Below are positions 26,601 through 35,029 of a stretch of 35,196 bases of DNA, piece by piece. How positions within the stretch are numbered: the first letter of the stretch is position 1; each line of letters starts with the position of its first letter. The position numbers and the translations under genes were made by a program. Location: NCBI GenBank assembly GCA_021779935.1, contig JAJXZT010000031.1:1-35196 (forward strand), written 5' to 3'. A model generated the notes under the pieces. The model worked only from the letters and a program-made list of their open reading frames with translations. It searched no databases and was not told where the DNA came from. This stretch comes from Acidobacteriota bacterium. GTDB lineage: Bacteria; Acidobacteriota; Terriglobia; Terriglobales; Acidobacteriaceae.

Positions 26601-27914
26601 ATCCTGTCCCGTCCCCTTCCAGTCTGCTCGCACGGTTCCCGACGCAGTTCCCAAGGTCTTCAACTTGTCGAGCGGCAATCGCTGCGTGGAGACAGCGGAC
26701 AAAATTTGCGGAATCGAGACTCCATGCACGGAAAGCTCAATCGATCCATTCGGACGGCCGAGACTTAGTAACTCGGCGCCACGACTCTTGTTCGAACGGA
26801 AAACCGCTGTACCAGGCTCAATAGAGCTTCGCACGCTGGCTTTCCCCGTCAGGGTTCCGCCGAGCGCGTGAATAAAAATGTGCGGTGCCGCGATACCCTG
26901 ATTTTCCAGCGTGAAGTCAGCTCCTCCGGAAACATCCGCCACATGAAGCGATGGGTCGGACCATGCGAAATCGCTGATTGCAACTTTGCCGATCGATGCA
27001 ACTCCCTGTTGCGACCAGGTGGCGCGTCCTCCGAGGTTGAACGTCCCGTCTCGCACTTCGCTCACTCTTGCAATTCCGGCCAACTCGCGCAGATCCCCGC
27101 TGACCTTGTATGTCGCATCCACTTGCGGCTGCCGGAAGTTATCCACGCTACCGCTCGCCTCCAACCGAAGTCCGCTGGTCGCCACAGTCAGGGATTTCAC
27201 CGAGATTCGCGTCGGGAGAATACTGAACTCTGCGTCCCCCTGGATTGAAACCGGCCTGTAGTCCTTAAGCTTCATGTCGATCTTGCCGGCTCGGATCGTT
27301 CCGTCAAACCGCGTCTCCTGCGTGGAATACGTCATCTTCGCCGTTACATCGTTCGCATTGATGTCTAAAGGAATTCGCTGCTCATTCAGCAGCAGCACTC
27401 CGTCAGTTAGTTCCAACCGCTCGATGCCAAGATTAAACAGCTCTTCCGGTGTACGACTCGCTGTGCTTTTTACTTTAGGCGTGGGCTGGTTCGTGGTTCC
27501 GTCGGGATAGACAATGAGGTGTACTTCCGGCCGCTCAATTGAAAGCTGCCTGAATCCAATTTTTCCACGCAACATCGAAACGATTTTCAGCCGCGCATAA
27601 AGGCGCCCCACATGAACATAAGGAAGTTCTCCGGGGCCTTCTTTGCCGTGGACCGTCAGGCCGTCAGCTTCGAATTCAAGTTTAAGCAGGCTCCACTTTA
27701 GATCGCGAAGTTCCACGTGTCCGCCGGTCGTCCTTTCCATCTCGCTGATGATGGCATGGCGAACTTGCTCTCGAAAATTACCACTGGAGAGATACCATCC
27801 GGCTGCAATGAACAACACCAGCAGGACAAAACTCACGGCAAGGGGCCACCACCGCATCACCTTCTGTGGCGGCGACTTTTCTTCCGCGGGTTGCTGATGG
27901 AGGCTATCGGTCAT
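23676..27914 (-). CDS. tamB: TamB-like translocation and assembly protein (DUF490)
   Basis: This is a 1,412-residue inner-membrane-anchored protein that spans the periplasm. One N-terminal membrane segment (about 21-42, WWPLAVSFVLLVLFIAAGWY) is followed by a very long beta-rich AsmA/TamB-like body. The C-terminal ~300 residues hold the DUF490 core, with GDVNFAGTKYHIERGDIVF, DYDITLGLHGSLDRLSMTYR and PLPTGDIIALLALGR. TamB-like proteins are linked to outer-membrane protein assembly and lipid transport between membranes. The start ATG 27914 is 6 nt past the SurA-like stop, and pcm begins 6 nt after its own stop. A proline-rich linker lies near residue 600 (VPQPQASKPVVAAQVKPS). Confidence 0.92.
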   Translation of the reverse strand: MTDSLHQQPAEEKSPPQKVMRWWPLAVSFVLLVLFIAAGWYLSSGNFREQVRHAIISEMERTTGGHVELRDLKWSLLKLEFEADGLTVHGKEGPGELPYVHVGRLYARLKIVSMLRGKIGFRQLSIERPEVHLIVYPDGTTNQPTPKVKSTASRTPEELFNLGIERLELTDGVLLLNEQRIPLDINANDVTAKMTYSTQETRFDGTIRAGKIDMKLKDYRPVSIQGDAEFSILPTRISVKSLTVATSGLRLEASGSVDNFRQPQVDATYKVSGDLRELAGIARVSEVRDGTFNLGGRATWSQQGVASIGKVAISDFAWSDPSLHVADVSGGADFTLENQGIAAPHIFIHALGGTLTGKASVRSSIEPGTAVFRSNKSRGAELLSLGRPNGSIELSVHGVSIPQILSAVSTQRLPLDKLKTLGTASGTVRADWKGTGQDLRTDVSLNVSAPAAVPSDELPVFGQVKASYREPSGVLNFDVLTLSTRATHLTASGALSPRNSLQFNLATSNLAEFGPMVEALGGPTMLPVHLSGVASFSGSATGTLKVPTITGHVDARDFTTMVGSEVPQPQASKPVVAAQVKPSTAVPGPILENPAYWQLPRWPLKGANPEPGATKTVSTGPAQHRVQSIHWDELSADVLYSPQRVRVSNAVLRHGPTVINAEGSATPVNGEFTRDTPFTASVALHHGDVAELQSIAGYAYPVTGTLDAALQFMGTRNAPQVAGHVTLSKAVVYGQAVQSLAADVAFANNEAEARNVRLASDVGTASGSVAYNVSTKAFRFNAHGENLRVDRLAQANYSKVHIAGLLSLDASGKGTPDEPAINASLQLRDLAINKVRVGDLKATAVTQGAEMRVTARSDFPQGHVSFDGMIQMRGEMAGSGALTFDSTNLNPLIEAFVPVRLTGPTAVDGRADVSGSLKSPGALNLGINIARLSSNLESVPVRNDGPLRVNIAGGLVRIEQFRMVGEQTHFLELRGTAEVTGERRLRMRADGDVNLKILQTIDANLMSSGVSAFGLTIGGTVTQPRFHGRVTITNGAVSYIDMPNGLSGVNGTMIFNQDRLQVESLSARSGGGLLTLGGFITYERGIAFNLTGHGRDIRIRYPEGVSSTADANLTLSGSMKNAMLSGDVTVTKFALNPQFDFAMYLARSKQSAIGPGPGSPTNNLHLDVHVVSTAALQVETSLARISGDVDLHIRGTAARPAVLGRVDILEGDVNFAGTKYHIERGDIVFSNPVTITPVLDTEATAHVRDYDITLGLHGSLDRLSMTYRSDPPLPTGDIIALLALGRTREESINQATVAYTQSQPTLTESASSALLGQALNATVSSRVQKLFGVSRIKIDPSVGGPENAANARMTIEQQVSNKVTLTYITNLAQSAQEVIQVEYNINREISIIGVRDQNGVVGFDVRIRKRKR

Positions 27915-27920
27915 GAAATG

Positions 27921-28640
27921 TCAATGGCTGGGCGCCTCATTGCCTCCCGCTCCGAATGGAGCCTCTGTGTCCTTGGCCGCACCCTTCAACTCCGGATCCA
28001 TGATGTGTATCTCGCTCTGGCTGCGCAGGTTCTGCATCCATGTGGAGAACATCTTGTCGATCTTCTGCTGCGTAAGCAACTCTTCGATCTTGTCCGCCAC
28101 CGCCGAAAGCGGATCGGGTTCCGCGCCCATGCGCTTCACCTGTGGAACGAGTTTGTCATTGTAGTAGGCGACAATCTCCGATCTCTGCACCCGCACCGTG
28201 GGACGCAAACGCATTTCCACGAAGCGCAGCGTCTGCAACTGCGAAGAGATCAGGTCGTCCAGCTCCTTTTGCGTGAAGCCGTAGGAAGCCAGCACGCTCT
28301 TCCACGCCGCATTGGATTTCGCGCTGGCGTAGAGCACTCGGATGTCTTCCTCGCGATGCGCAATCTCCGCCGCGGTTGGCATGTACAGGTCCTGCATCTG
28401 CTGGAGCAGAAGCTGCCGCTCAATCAGCCGCTGGAATGCCGCATTGCGTTCTGCTGCCGTCACGGCAGTCAAAGGCCGCGCTTCCTGCAGCGCTTCAAAA
28501 CGAATTTCATCTTCCAGTTCGCTCTGCAACACAGGCTTTCCGTTCACCGTCGCGATGATGCGATCCACCACCTGGCTGGCAAATCCACAGCCGGTGGCAA
28601 GCAGCAACACGATCGCGATCTGTGCGAACTTGAGTCTCAT
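27921..28640 (-). CDS. SurA N-terminal-domain chaperone lacking a PPIase domain
   Basis: This is a 239-residue exported protein. The signal peptide (LKFAQIAIVLLLATGCGFASQ) could be cut by either signal peptidase, because ATGC is a weak lipobox. VVDRIIATVNGKPVLQSELEDE (about 24-45) is the usual start of a SurA_N/parvulin-type chaperone fold. The following helices (AFQRLIERQLLLQQMQ, FTQKELDDLISSQLQ, LRFVEMRLRPTVRV) complete the core. No rotamase domain follows, whereas E. coli SurA has two, so the protein would hold outer-membrane clients rather than isomerise prolines. The ATG overlaps the bamA stop as TAATG, and tamB begins 6 nt after it. The tail (APFGAGGNEAPSH) is probably disordered. Confidence 0.83.
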   Translation of the reverse strand: MRLKFAQIAIVLLLATGCGFASQVVDRIIATVNGKPVLQSELEDEIRFEALQEARPLTAVTAAERNAAFQRLIERQLLLQQMQDLYMPTAAEIAHREEDIRVLYASAKSNAAWKSVLASYGFTQKELDDLISSQLQTLRFVEMRLRPTVRVQRSEIVAYYNDKLVPQVKRMGAEPDPLSAVADKIEELLTQQKIDKMFSTWMQNLRSQSEIHIMDPELKGAAKDTEAPFGAGGNEAPSH

Positions 28641-31639
28641 TAGAAAGTCTGCCCGATACTAAAGAAGAAATTGAACCGCTTCAGCCGCTCGTAATGAGGA
28701 GTCACGCCGGTGGAAGCTTGCTTGATTGGAAAGAGCGGCGCGTTCAGGTTGTATCCCAGGTCGACGCGCACCGGGCCAATCGGCGTCTTGTAGCGAATGC
28801 CGCCGCCAACCGCTTGCGACATGTAATTGAAGTCGCATTTCGAATTGGCGGAAAGGTCCTTGCATGTGTCCGGATGGCGCTGGCTGAATCGCCAGAGATT
28901 GTGCCACATCTCGTTGGATGTCGAGAAGACATTGCCCATGTCGTGAAAAAGTACGAAGCTGACGTTATTTCCAACGAATGGCAACGGCGTTGGCGGCAAT
29001 CGTAATTCGAGATTATTGATGATCATCGCGTTTCCGCCCAGCGGAGATCCAGTCGCGGGATCGCGTGGCCCTGCCTGGTTGATGGCGAAACCACGAAGCG
29101 AATTGCTGCCACCGGCGAAGAACCGCTCCGGCAACGGGATAATGTTGGAGCTGCCATAAGGCATCTCCACGCCAATGCGCAGCGAACGTGCAAACACGTA
29201 TCCCTTGCCGAACCGGTGGTATGTCGAATTCTGCGCGAGAATCCTCCCGAAGTCCGCTTCCGAACCGAAGTATCCAGAAGCCACTCCGATGTCGAGCGTG
29301 TTGTAAACGCCCTTCGTCGAATTGACGGGATCGTCGCGCCGGTCCTGAATATAAGTAAGACTTGGCATGCCGACGCGCACCGGACGTGAATAGATCGGGA
29401 TGAGGTCGGGACTGAAACCGACGGGAAAACTCGACGGATCCACTTTCACGCGTCGATAGCTAAAGCGATACAACAGTTGGGAAGCTTTACTCAGCACCTC
29501 GGTGAGCTGCGCGGAACCTTCCAGTCGTTCCGATGCGAAGGTGTTTACGTCGCGCGAATTGTCATAAAAAGTGGTGAATGTCAGCCGCCAGTTTGGAAGA
29601 TCAAGCCAACGCGGCGAATCAAAACTGAGCAGCGCACGCCGCTCAAGTTGGCCGAGGCGCGACTTGAAAATGATCGACTGGTCGCGTCCCCGGAAATTAA
29701 TCCTCGTAACGTCGAAAGAAACACGCGGACTGATTCCCGTCTTGCCCTGTGGAGACGTACCCTGTGCCTGGTTCGTACCCGTGCCGAATTCAAATCCAAA
29801 TCCATAGTTGAAGGTGTACCGTTTCGCCTCTTTGATGTTGTACAGAAGCGTCTTGTACGTCGCTGCGCCATCAGGGTTCTGTATTGCCATATCAACGACG
29901 TTGAATATCCCGAGATCGTAGAGGCGGCGTTGAGAATTCAGCATCGCCTCCTGGCTTAGCGGTTGCCCAGGTTTGATTTCAATCTCGCGATCGACAATGT
30001 ATGGCCGGGTAAATTCAAGTCCGGAAACCAGCACCCTGCTGATGAATACGCGCGAACCTTCGTTGATGCTGTATGTGACATCGACTTTCGTCGGATCGCC
30101 ATTGTGCGGCTTCACTTCGCTCTGGAACTGAACATTCGGGAAACCGTTGTTGAAGTAAAAATTAAGAAGCGTCTCACGATCCGTCGCCGCAATAGCCGGT
30201 GAAAACGGCTGGCCCTCGCCAGTATCAATCTTCGAGAGCAATTCTTCGTCGCTGAATGATTTGTTGCCCTTAATGGTGAGGGAATGCACACGGGTCTGCG
30301 GGCCTTCAGCAATCGTGATGGTCACTCCCATCCGGCCCTTCTTCTGATCGTGCATCACCTCGCCTGACACCTTTACACTTTCGAAACCGTTCGACTGGTA
30401 CAAGTCCGTGATGGACTGCACATCCCTGGCGAGTGCGCTCTGGCTGAAGCGTCCGTGCGATAGCACCATGCTTGCCGGCTGAACGATCATGCGTTCGCGG
30501 ATGGTATCGCGGTCGAAATACCTATTTCCTTTAATCACTACCCTGGTGAGTTTCTGACGCTCGCCCTTGTCCACGGCGTAGACGATGTGAACTTGACTGG
30601 AGTTTGCCGGACGATTCTCCTTCACTTCGATCTTTGCGTCGAAGTAACCCCGGCTTTGCATGTAATCGCGAATATTTCTCCGTCCTTCATTCAGGAGATC
30701 GGTATCAACGGCGTTTTCCTCGAACACCGGAACATACTTCCTCAGTTGGCCGCTGCTGAGGTTCGCACCCTCGACATCCACCTCAACGGTCGGTCCGCGA
30801 TCAACCTCAAATGAGTAATCAACCGTATTATTCGCGGGATTGTACTTCTTGTCCGTCAGCGCAATTTGCGCCTCGAGCCGGTCCTGCTTCTGATACTTCT
30901 TGCGCAGCCGCTGCAGTGCGCGCGAAACCGTATCGAACCTCACCCAGTCATGAGGATGGATCTTTCCGATATCTTCGACTTGTCCCACTGAAAAACCGGA
31001 ATTGCCGGTGATTGCCACCGTTCCCACCCGTGCTCTTGCACCGGGCGCCACATGGAATGCAACATCCATCTGCTGGGTCTCGGGATGAGCGACTTCCTGG
31101 TGCGTGATGGTTGCGTGGTAATAGCCGTAATCCTGGAGCAGTTGCAGCATCAACTGTACGGCTTGATCGACTTTTTCCTTGGAATACGTATAGCCAAGCT
31201 GAAGCTTGCTGGCGTTCACCATCTGGCTCTCGTTCGGGCCAGACTTCGGAAAACCATCCACTGACACAACCCCAGCGAAGTAACTTTGCTTGAAAATAAA
31301 TGTCAGCTTGATTTCATCCGGCCCGGCGGGATCTGCCACGGCCTCTATATCCGTAAATCGGCCTGTTGCGTAAAGCGCCTTGATGCTGTCGCGGATCTTG
31401 ATGCGATCAAGTGGTGTGCCCACTTCCTGCTGCACCAGACTACGCAGATGCGCTTGCGGAATTGTCGCGACAAGCCCCTGAAAATCAATTTGTGCGACCT
31501 TCATTCCCTGCAGCGAAGTACGCGCTGGAAGCTGCGTCGCCTTGGCGGAAGTGGCCGGCTGCTGCGCAGAAACAAGCATGGGCAGCGCACACATCAACGC
31601 CAGCAGACTACGCCGAACTAGCCTTGCGGATGTGAGCAA
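28640..31639 (-). CDS. bamA: Outer-membrane protein assembly factor BamA, seven POTRA domains
   Basis: This is a ~999-residue Omp85 protein that inserts beta-barrels into the outer membrane. The signal peptide is ARLVRRSLLALMCALPMLVSAQ. The start is unsure: consecutive TTG codons at 31645, 31642 and 31639 follow GGGGG, and 31639 gives the best spacing; the open frame reaches 31702. I count seven POTRA units, beginning near MKVAQIDFQGL, YFAGVVSVDGF, RARVGTVAITGN, PTVEVDVEGAN, RQKLTRVVIKGN, RVHSLTIKGNK and FISRVLVSGLEF. The 16-strand barrel follows, with FFAGGSNSLRGF at the loop-6 VRGF position and a final aromatic strand ending in Phe (FFFSIGQTF). E. coli BamA has five POTRA. It is first in the operon with the SurA-like gene, tamB and pcm. 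Confidence 0.92.
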   Translation of the reverse strand: MLTSARLVRRSLLALMCALPMLVSAQQPATSAKATQLPARTSLQGMKVAQIDFQGLVATIPQAHLRSLVQQEVGTPLDRIKIRDSIKALYATGRFTDIEAVADPAGPDEIKLTFIFKQSYFAGVVSVDGFPKSGPNESQMVNASKLQLGYTYSKEKVDQAVQLMLQLLQDYGYYHATITHQEVAHPETQQMDVAFHVAPGARARVGTVAITGNSGFSVGQVEDIGKIHPHDWVRFDTVSRALQRLRKKYQKQDRLEAQIALTDKKYNPANNTVDYSFEVDRGPTVEVDVEGANLSSGQLRKYVPVFEENAVDTDLLNEGRRNIRDYMQSRGYFDAKIEVKENRPANSSQVHIVYAVDKGERQKLTRVVIKGNRYFDRDTIRERMIVQPASMVLSHGRFSQSALARDVQSITDLYQSNGFESVKVSGEVMHDQKKGRMGVTITIAEGPQTRVHSLTIKGNKSFSDEELLSKIDTGEGQPFSPAIAATDRETLLNFYFNNGFPNVQFQSEVKPHNGDPTKVDVTYSINEGSRVFISRVLVSGLEFTRPYIVDREIEIKPGQPLSQEAMLNSQRRLYDLGIFNVVDMAIQNPDGAATYKTLLYNIKEAKRYTFNYGFGFEFGTGTNQAQGTSPQGKTGISPRVSFDVTRINFRGRDQSIIFKSRLGQLERRALLSFDSPRWLDLPNWRLTFTTFYDNSRDVNTFASERLEGSAQLTEVLSKASQLLYRFSYRRVKVDPSSFPVGFSPDLIPIYSRPVRVGMPSLTYIQDRRDDPVNSTKGVYNTLDIGVASGYFGSEADFGRILAQNSTYHRFGKGYVFARSLRIGVEMPYGSSNIIPLPERFFAGGSNSLRGFAINQAGPRDPATGSPLGGNAMIINNLELRLPPTPLPFVGNNVSFVLFHDMGNVFSTSNEMWHNLWRFSQRHPDTCKDLSANSKCDFNYMSQAVGGGIRYKTPIGPVRVDLGYNLNAPLFPIKQASTGVTPHYERLKRFNFFFSIGQTF

Positions 31640-31822
31640 CAACAATCCCCCATTTTTCCCTGTTCGTTCGTACCGGTAACCCGGCAAGTGCACTCCACCC
31701 ACTTATTCTGATGAGCCTCGGCCAACAGCATGTTGCACGGAGCACCGGGCATACGCATATGGTCCGGTACGGTTTTACACGGCCGTGCGAGGGCCTGCCG
31801 CACACGCATAAACTCAGGCCCT

Positions 31823-31828
31823 TATAAT
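31823..31828 (+). promoter_or_regulatory. Perfect -10 box upstream of the ThiF-like gene
   Basis: TATAAT lies 20 nt before the ATG at 31849. No convincing -35 hexamer is found 16-18 nt upstream and there is no TGn extension, so promoter status rests on the -10 alone. Confidence 0.3.
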
Positions 31829-31848
31829 ACCTGTTTGGACTGGAATTA

Positions 31849-32877
31849 ATGGACTCGAAGACGAAATTCGAAGAGCGGTATTCAAGACAGATACTCTTTC
31901 GCGGAATTGGCGAAGAAGGACAGCGGCGGCTGGCCGAATCGCGCATCGCCATCGTTGGCTGTGGGGCAACGGGTTCGGTGCTCAGTTCGCTGCTGGCGCG
32001 CGCGGGCGTGGGATGGATTCGCATCATCGACCGCGACTACATAGAACCGAGCAATCTGCAGCGGCAGGTGTTGTTCGACGAGCAGGACGCGGCGGAATCG
32101 CTGCCGAAGGCAATTGCCGCACAGCGAAAATTGCAGTCGTACAACTCGGAGATCACCATCGACGCGCAGGTGGAGGACGTAATTCCGGGCAACATCGGGG
32201 ACTTGCTGGAAGGCGCGCAACTGGTGATGGACGGCACGGATAATTTCGAGACGCGCTACCTCATCAACGACTACGCGGTGAAGAATAATGTCGCGTGGAT
32301 TTATACCGCGGCGGTGGGCAGTTATGGCGTGACGATGAACGTGCTGCCGCACGAGACGGCGTGTCTGGCCTGCGTATTTCCTGACTCTCCGCGAGGTGTG
32401 GTGGAGACGTGCGACACGTCGGGAATTTTAAATTCGGCGGTGAATGCCGTGGCGTCGATTGCGGTGACGGAAGCGCTGAAGTTTCTTGTGGGTGCAAAAG
32501 ACAAGATGCGGCGCACCTTGTATTCACTGGACGTTTGGCACAACGATCACGCGGAGATTACGGTGGACCATCCGCGCGCGGGATGCCGCGCATGCGACGA
32601 AGAAGACTTCATTCATCTCGCTGGAGAGGCGCGTCCACACATCACGATGTGCGGCAGAAACTCAGTGCAGATACATGAGCGTAATCGGGCAGTGGATTTT
32701 TTGGAGATGAAAAAAAGATTGGAACCGCATGGGATTGTGCGGTGTAACGAGTTCGTGTTGAAGTTCTGGCGGGAGCCGTACGAGATGACGCTGTTTCCGG
32801 ACGGGCGGGCGATCATCAAAGGCACGACTGACGCGGGTTTGGCGCGTAGCCTGTACGCGCGGTTCGTCGGCTCGTAG
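31849..32877 (+). CDS. ThiF/MoeB/HesA-family E1-like adenylyltransferase
   Basis: This is a 342-residue enzyme that would adenylate the C-terminal glycine of a ubiquitin-like sulfur carrier (ThiS or MoaD type). The N-terminus RYSRQILFRGIGEEGQ is typical. The nucleotide loop is GCGATG (37-42), followed by DRDYIEPSNLQRQVLF. Zinc ligands are C172/C175 (CLAC) and C246/C249 (CRAC). C188 in VVETCDTSGIL sits at the conserved cysteine of MoeB/ThiF. After the zinc site comes an extra ~80-residue domain (ITMCGRNSVQIHERNRAVDF onward) containing another Cys (IVRCNEF). No rhodanese motif is seen in it. No carrier-protein gene lies nearby. Which cofactor pathway it serves cannot be read from the window. 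Confidence 0.88.
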   Translation: MDSKTKFEERYSRQILFRGIGEEGQRRLAESRIAIVGCGATGSVLSSLLARAGVGWIRIIDRDYIEPSNLQRQVLFDEQDAAESLPKAIAAQRKLQSYNSEITIDAQVEDVIPGNIGDLLEGAQLVMDGTDNFETRYLINDYAVKNNVAWIYTAAVGSYGVTMNVLPHETACLACVFPDSPRGVVETCDTSGILNSAVNAVASIAVTEALKFLVGAKDKMRRTLYSLDVWHNDHAEITVDHPRAGCRACDEEDFIHLAGEARPHITMCGRNSVQIHERNRAVDFLEMKKRLEPHGIVRCNEFVLKFWREPYEMTLFPDGRAIIKGTTDAGLARSLYARFVGS

Positions 32878-32910
32878 GCGCAAAAAGGGGCAAATGGCCC
32901 CGGAAGCGCC
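32877..32910 (+). terminator. Two-tier hairpin after the ThiF-like gene
   Basis: The outer stem is GGCGC/GCGCC (32877-32881 with 32906-32910). The inner stem is GGGGC/GCCCC (32887-32891 with 32897-32901). There is no T run after it, so intrinsic termination is weakly supported. It sits between convergent genes. Confidence 0.3.
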
Positions 32911-32991
32911 AGTATCTTTGGAGTAATCAAGACTATTGACTACCTGGGCACTCCCGGGTGGCTCTCCGGTACTGCTTTTCCCTCTGCATTT

Positions 32992-34707
32992 TCAGTCGCG
33001 GTCGCCCTGCTGCGAGACCATCATGCTGACGTTGTTTTTGGTGATGGTCATGGTCTCGAAACCGCCGCGCGGGACACCGAGCATGCCTTCGGCGATGGCG
33101 ATCTGGTCGTAATTGCGAATGTCGTCGTCGGGGATGTCCTTCAACAGGGAGACGGCCCACTCGGGGGAGATGGCAGCGGCGCGGTCGAGCATGGTGCGCC
33201 ACGCATTGGTCGAAGGCCAGTAAGCTTTCGGCGCCGTGTTGGGATCGTCGGCGTTGGTATCGGTCTTGTAGAGTTTGGCGGCGATGTCCATTCCCTTCTC
33301 GATAGCTTTCTTCGCGCTATCGGTTTCACCAAGTTGCTGGTAGAGCGAGACGATGTCGCCAATGCTCATCATCTGTTGTTGCGGAGGCACATCGGCAAGG
33401 GAGTCGAGCGCCTTGCCGAGAGCGGACTTGGCAACAGACGTATCCTTCTTCACGTTCTGGCGGGCGATGCCTACATAGGTCTGGACGCGAAGGCCGGGCG
33501 ATAGAGTGATGGCCGCGGCGAGGGCATCGTTGGGATGAGAAGCGGAGTCATCGACGATCTGCTCGGAACGCTGCGCTTCCCCCATCGACGGCGGCGCAGC
33601 CATTTGAGGAGCAGGGCTTCCACCGGGAGGCTGCACGGAGCCACCCGCTCCGGCCCCCGGACCGGGACCGCTCGAATATGACATCGTGGTACCGCCAGAG
33701 GGGCTTCCCGCCGGTGTCTGCAACGATGACATGCCTTCGGGATATTTCGAGAGATAGGTCTGAAGGTCGCTGCTCTGCGCGAGGAGTTTTCTGGCGCGCT
33801 CAGGATCGAGCTTGCGAATCACGGGCATCAACTGGAAGACATCGTACTGGTAGATGGAGTTGAACTGCACGGCTCCCTTGGCGGAACTCATGCCGATGGT
33901 CGGGGAGTCACCCTGTTTCGCATTCTCGGCGGCGGCCTTCGCCTGCGAGAGGACTTCATCGATGGCCTGACGGATGAGATCGTCGGGAACCTTGCCGTAG
34001 AACTCGGGGATCATGCTGGGGAAATCCATGGTCGAGAACGAGGTGCCGTGCTTGTGGTTCTGGTAGCTGGCCAGCGACTCGGTGAAGAGCTGGCGCAGTT
34101 GGTCCTGCTGATCGGGCCCGAGCATCTTCATGATGCGCGAGGCCGTGGCGTAGGGCATCTCGGACTCTTCGGAGATGCGGGTGACAAGATCGATGGGCCG
34201 GGCGAGATCGTGGTTGTCGCGATAGTAGCCGAGCATGGCGTTGATGACGTTGGCGCGGTTCTCGACGGGCAGCTCGCCGATCATCTTGTCGACGCGGGTG
34301 GGCACGAGCGCGACGAGCGCTCGGAGGGCCCAGAGTTGAATATGCTGCGGGATCTGCCGGTTCATCTGCTCGTTGGGTGTGTGTATCTGGAGATCGCGGG
34401 TGGCGGTGTAAGCCTGCTCAAGCAGATCGGCGGCCTTGTCGCGGTCGGTCATCTGGTAGGCGCGAGCCAACTCAACGTACGCAAGAGCACGAGTGGCGGG
34501 CTGGAAGGCTCCGGCGGCAGCCTCGGCGCTTTCCAGCAATTCCATGGCGCGCTTCTCTTCCTGCTTGCTGAGCTTGGGCGGCGGAGTGGCCTGCTTCTTC
34601 TGCTCCGGACGCGCCTCGGTGCGGGTTTCCATTTGTTGTTGTTGCTGCGCAAGCGTGAACGAAGAAAGAAGCAGAACGGCGGCAGCGGTAACGGTGAGTG
34701 GGCGCAC
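32992..34707 (-). CDS. Exported helical-repeat protein of unknown function
   Basis: This is a ~571-residue protein with no recognised catalytic motif. The start is probably GTG 34707, with AGGAGG 4 nt upstream, giving a clean signal peptide (RPLTVTAAAVLLLSSFTLAQ). The in-frame ATG 34734 has no ribosome site. A charged low-complexity stretch (QQQQQMETRTEARPEQKK) is followed by TPR-like helical repeats (ALAYVELARAYQMTDRDKAADLLEQAY). A central Gly/Pro/Ser-rich linker (SSGPGPGAGAGGSVQPPGGS) separates this from a second helical half (YVGIARQNVKKDTSVAKSALGKAL and IVSLYQQLGETDSAKKAIEKG). Two arrays joined by a flexible linker suggest a scaffold or binding role. The family is not identified. Confidence 0.75.
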   Translation of the reverse strand: MRPLTVTAAAVLLLSSFTLAQQQQQMETRTEARPEQKKQATPPPKLSKQEEKRAMELLESAEAAAGAFQPATRALAYVELARAYQMTDRDKAADLLEQAYTATRDLQIHTPNEQMNRQIPQHIQLWALRALVALVPTRVDKMIGELPVENRANVINAMLGYYRDNHDLARPIDLVTRISEESEMPYATASRIMKMLGPDQQDQLRQLFTESLASYQNHKHGTSFSTMDFPSMIPEFYGKVPDDLIRQAIDEVLSQAKAAAENAKQGDSPTIGMSSAKGAVQFNSIYQYDVFQLMPVIRKLDPERARKLLAQSSDLQTYLSKYPEGMSSLQTPAGSPSGGTTMSYSSGPGPGAGAGGSVQPPGGSPAPQMAAPPSMGEAQRSEQIVDDSASHPNDALAAAITLSPGLRVQTYVGIARQNVKKDTSVAKSALGKALDSLADVPPQQQMMSIGDIVSLYQQLGETDSAKKAIEKGMDIAAKLYKTDTNADDPNTAPKAYWPSTNAWRTMLDRAAAISPEWAVSLLKDIPDDDIRNYDQIAIAEGMLGVPRGGFETMTITKNNVSMMVSQQGDRD

Positions 34708-34998
34708 ACGACCTCCTGCGATGGGTGGATGCATGGATAGACGCGTAGGGGATTGTACCGTGAGCGGGGGAATTTTCGGATTGCCGGATTTTCGGATTGA
34801 AAAATAAAGAGGATCAACGCAGAGGGCGCGGAGGAATTGTCGATTGACGATTGGAAGGCGGAGGAGTTCTCACCACAGAGGCACCGAGACATAGAGGGGA
34901 AAGACAAGATGGAAGAGGAGAATTCATTCGCGTCCGCGAGGGGAGGGGCGTAGAGTGATCGGCGCGATTCATTAGGTCGCAGGTCGGACGCGAAGAGA

Positions 34999-35029
34999 CC
35001 CACATCTGCCAACTGCTGGCAGATATGGG
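34999..35029. repeat. REP-like imperfect palindrome
   Basis: CCCACATCTGCCA (34999-35011) pairs with TGGCAGATATGGG (35017-35029) over 5 nt with one C-A mismatch. It looks like a dispersed extragenic palindrome. Copy number cannot be judged from this window. Confidence 0.6.

Noticed and set aside
27717-28643. 308-codon plus-strand open frame
   Set aside because: It lies opposite tamB and the SurA-like gene, which carry the family signals.
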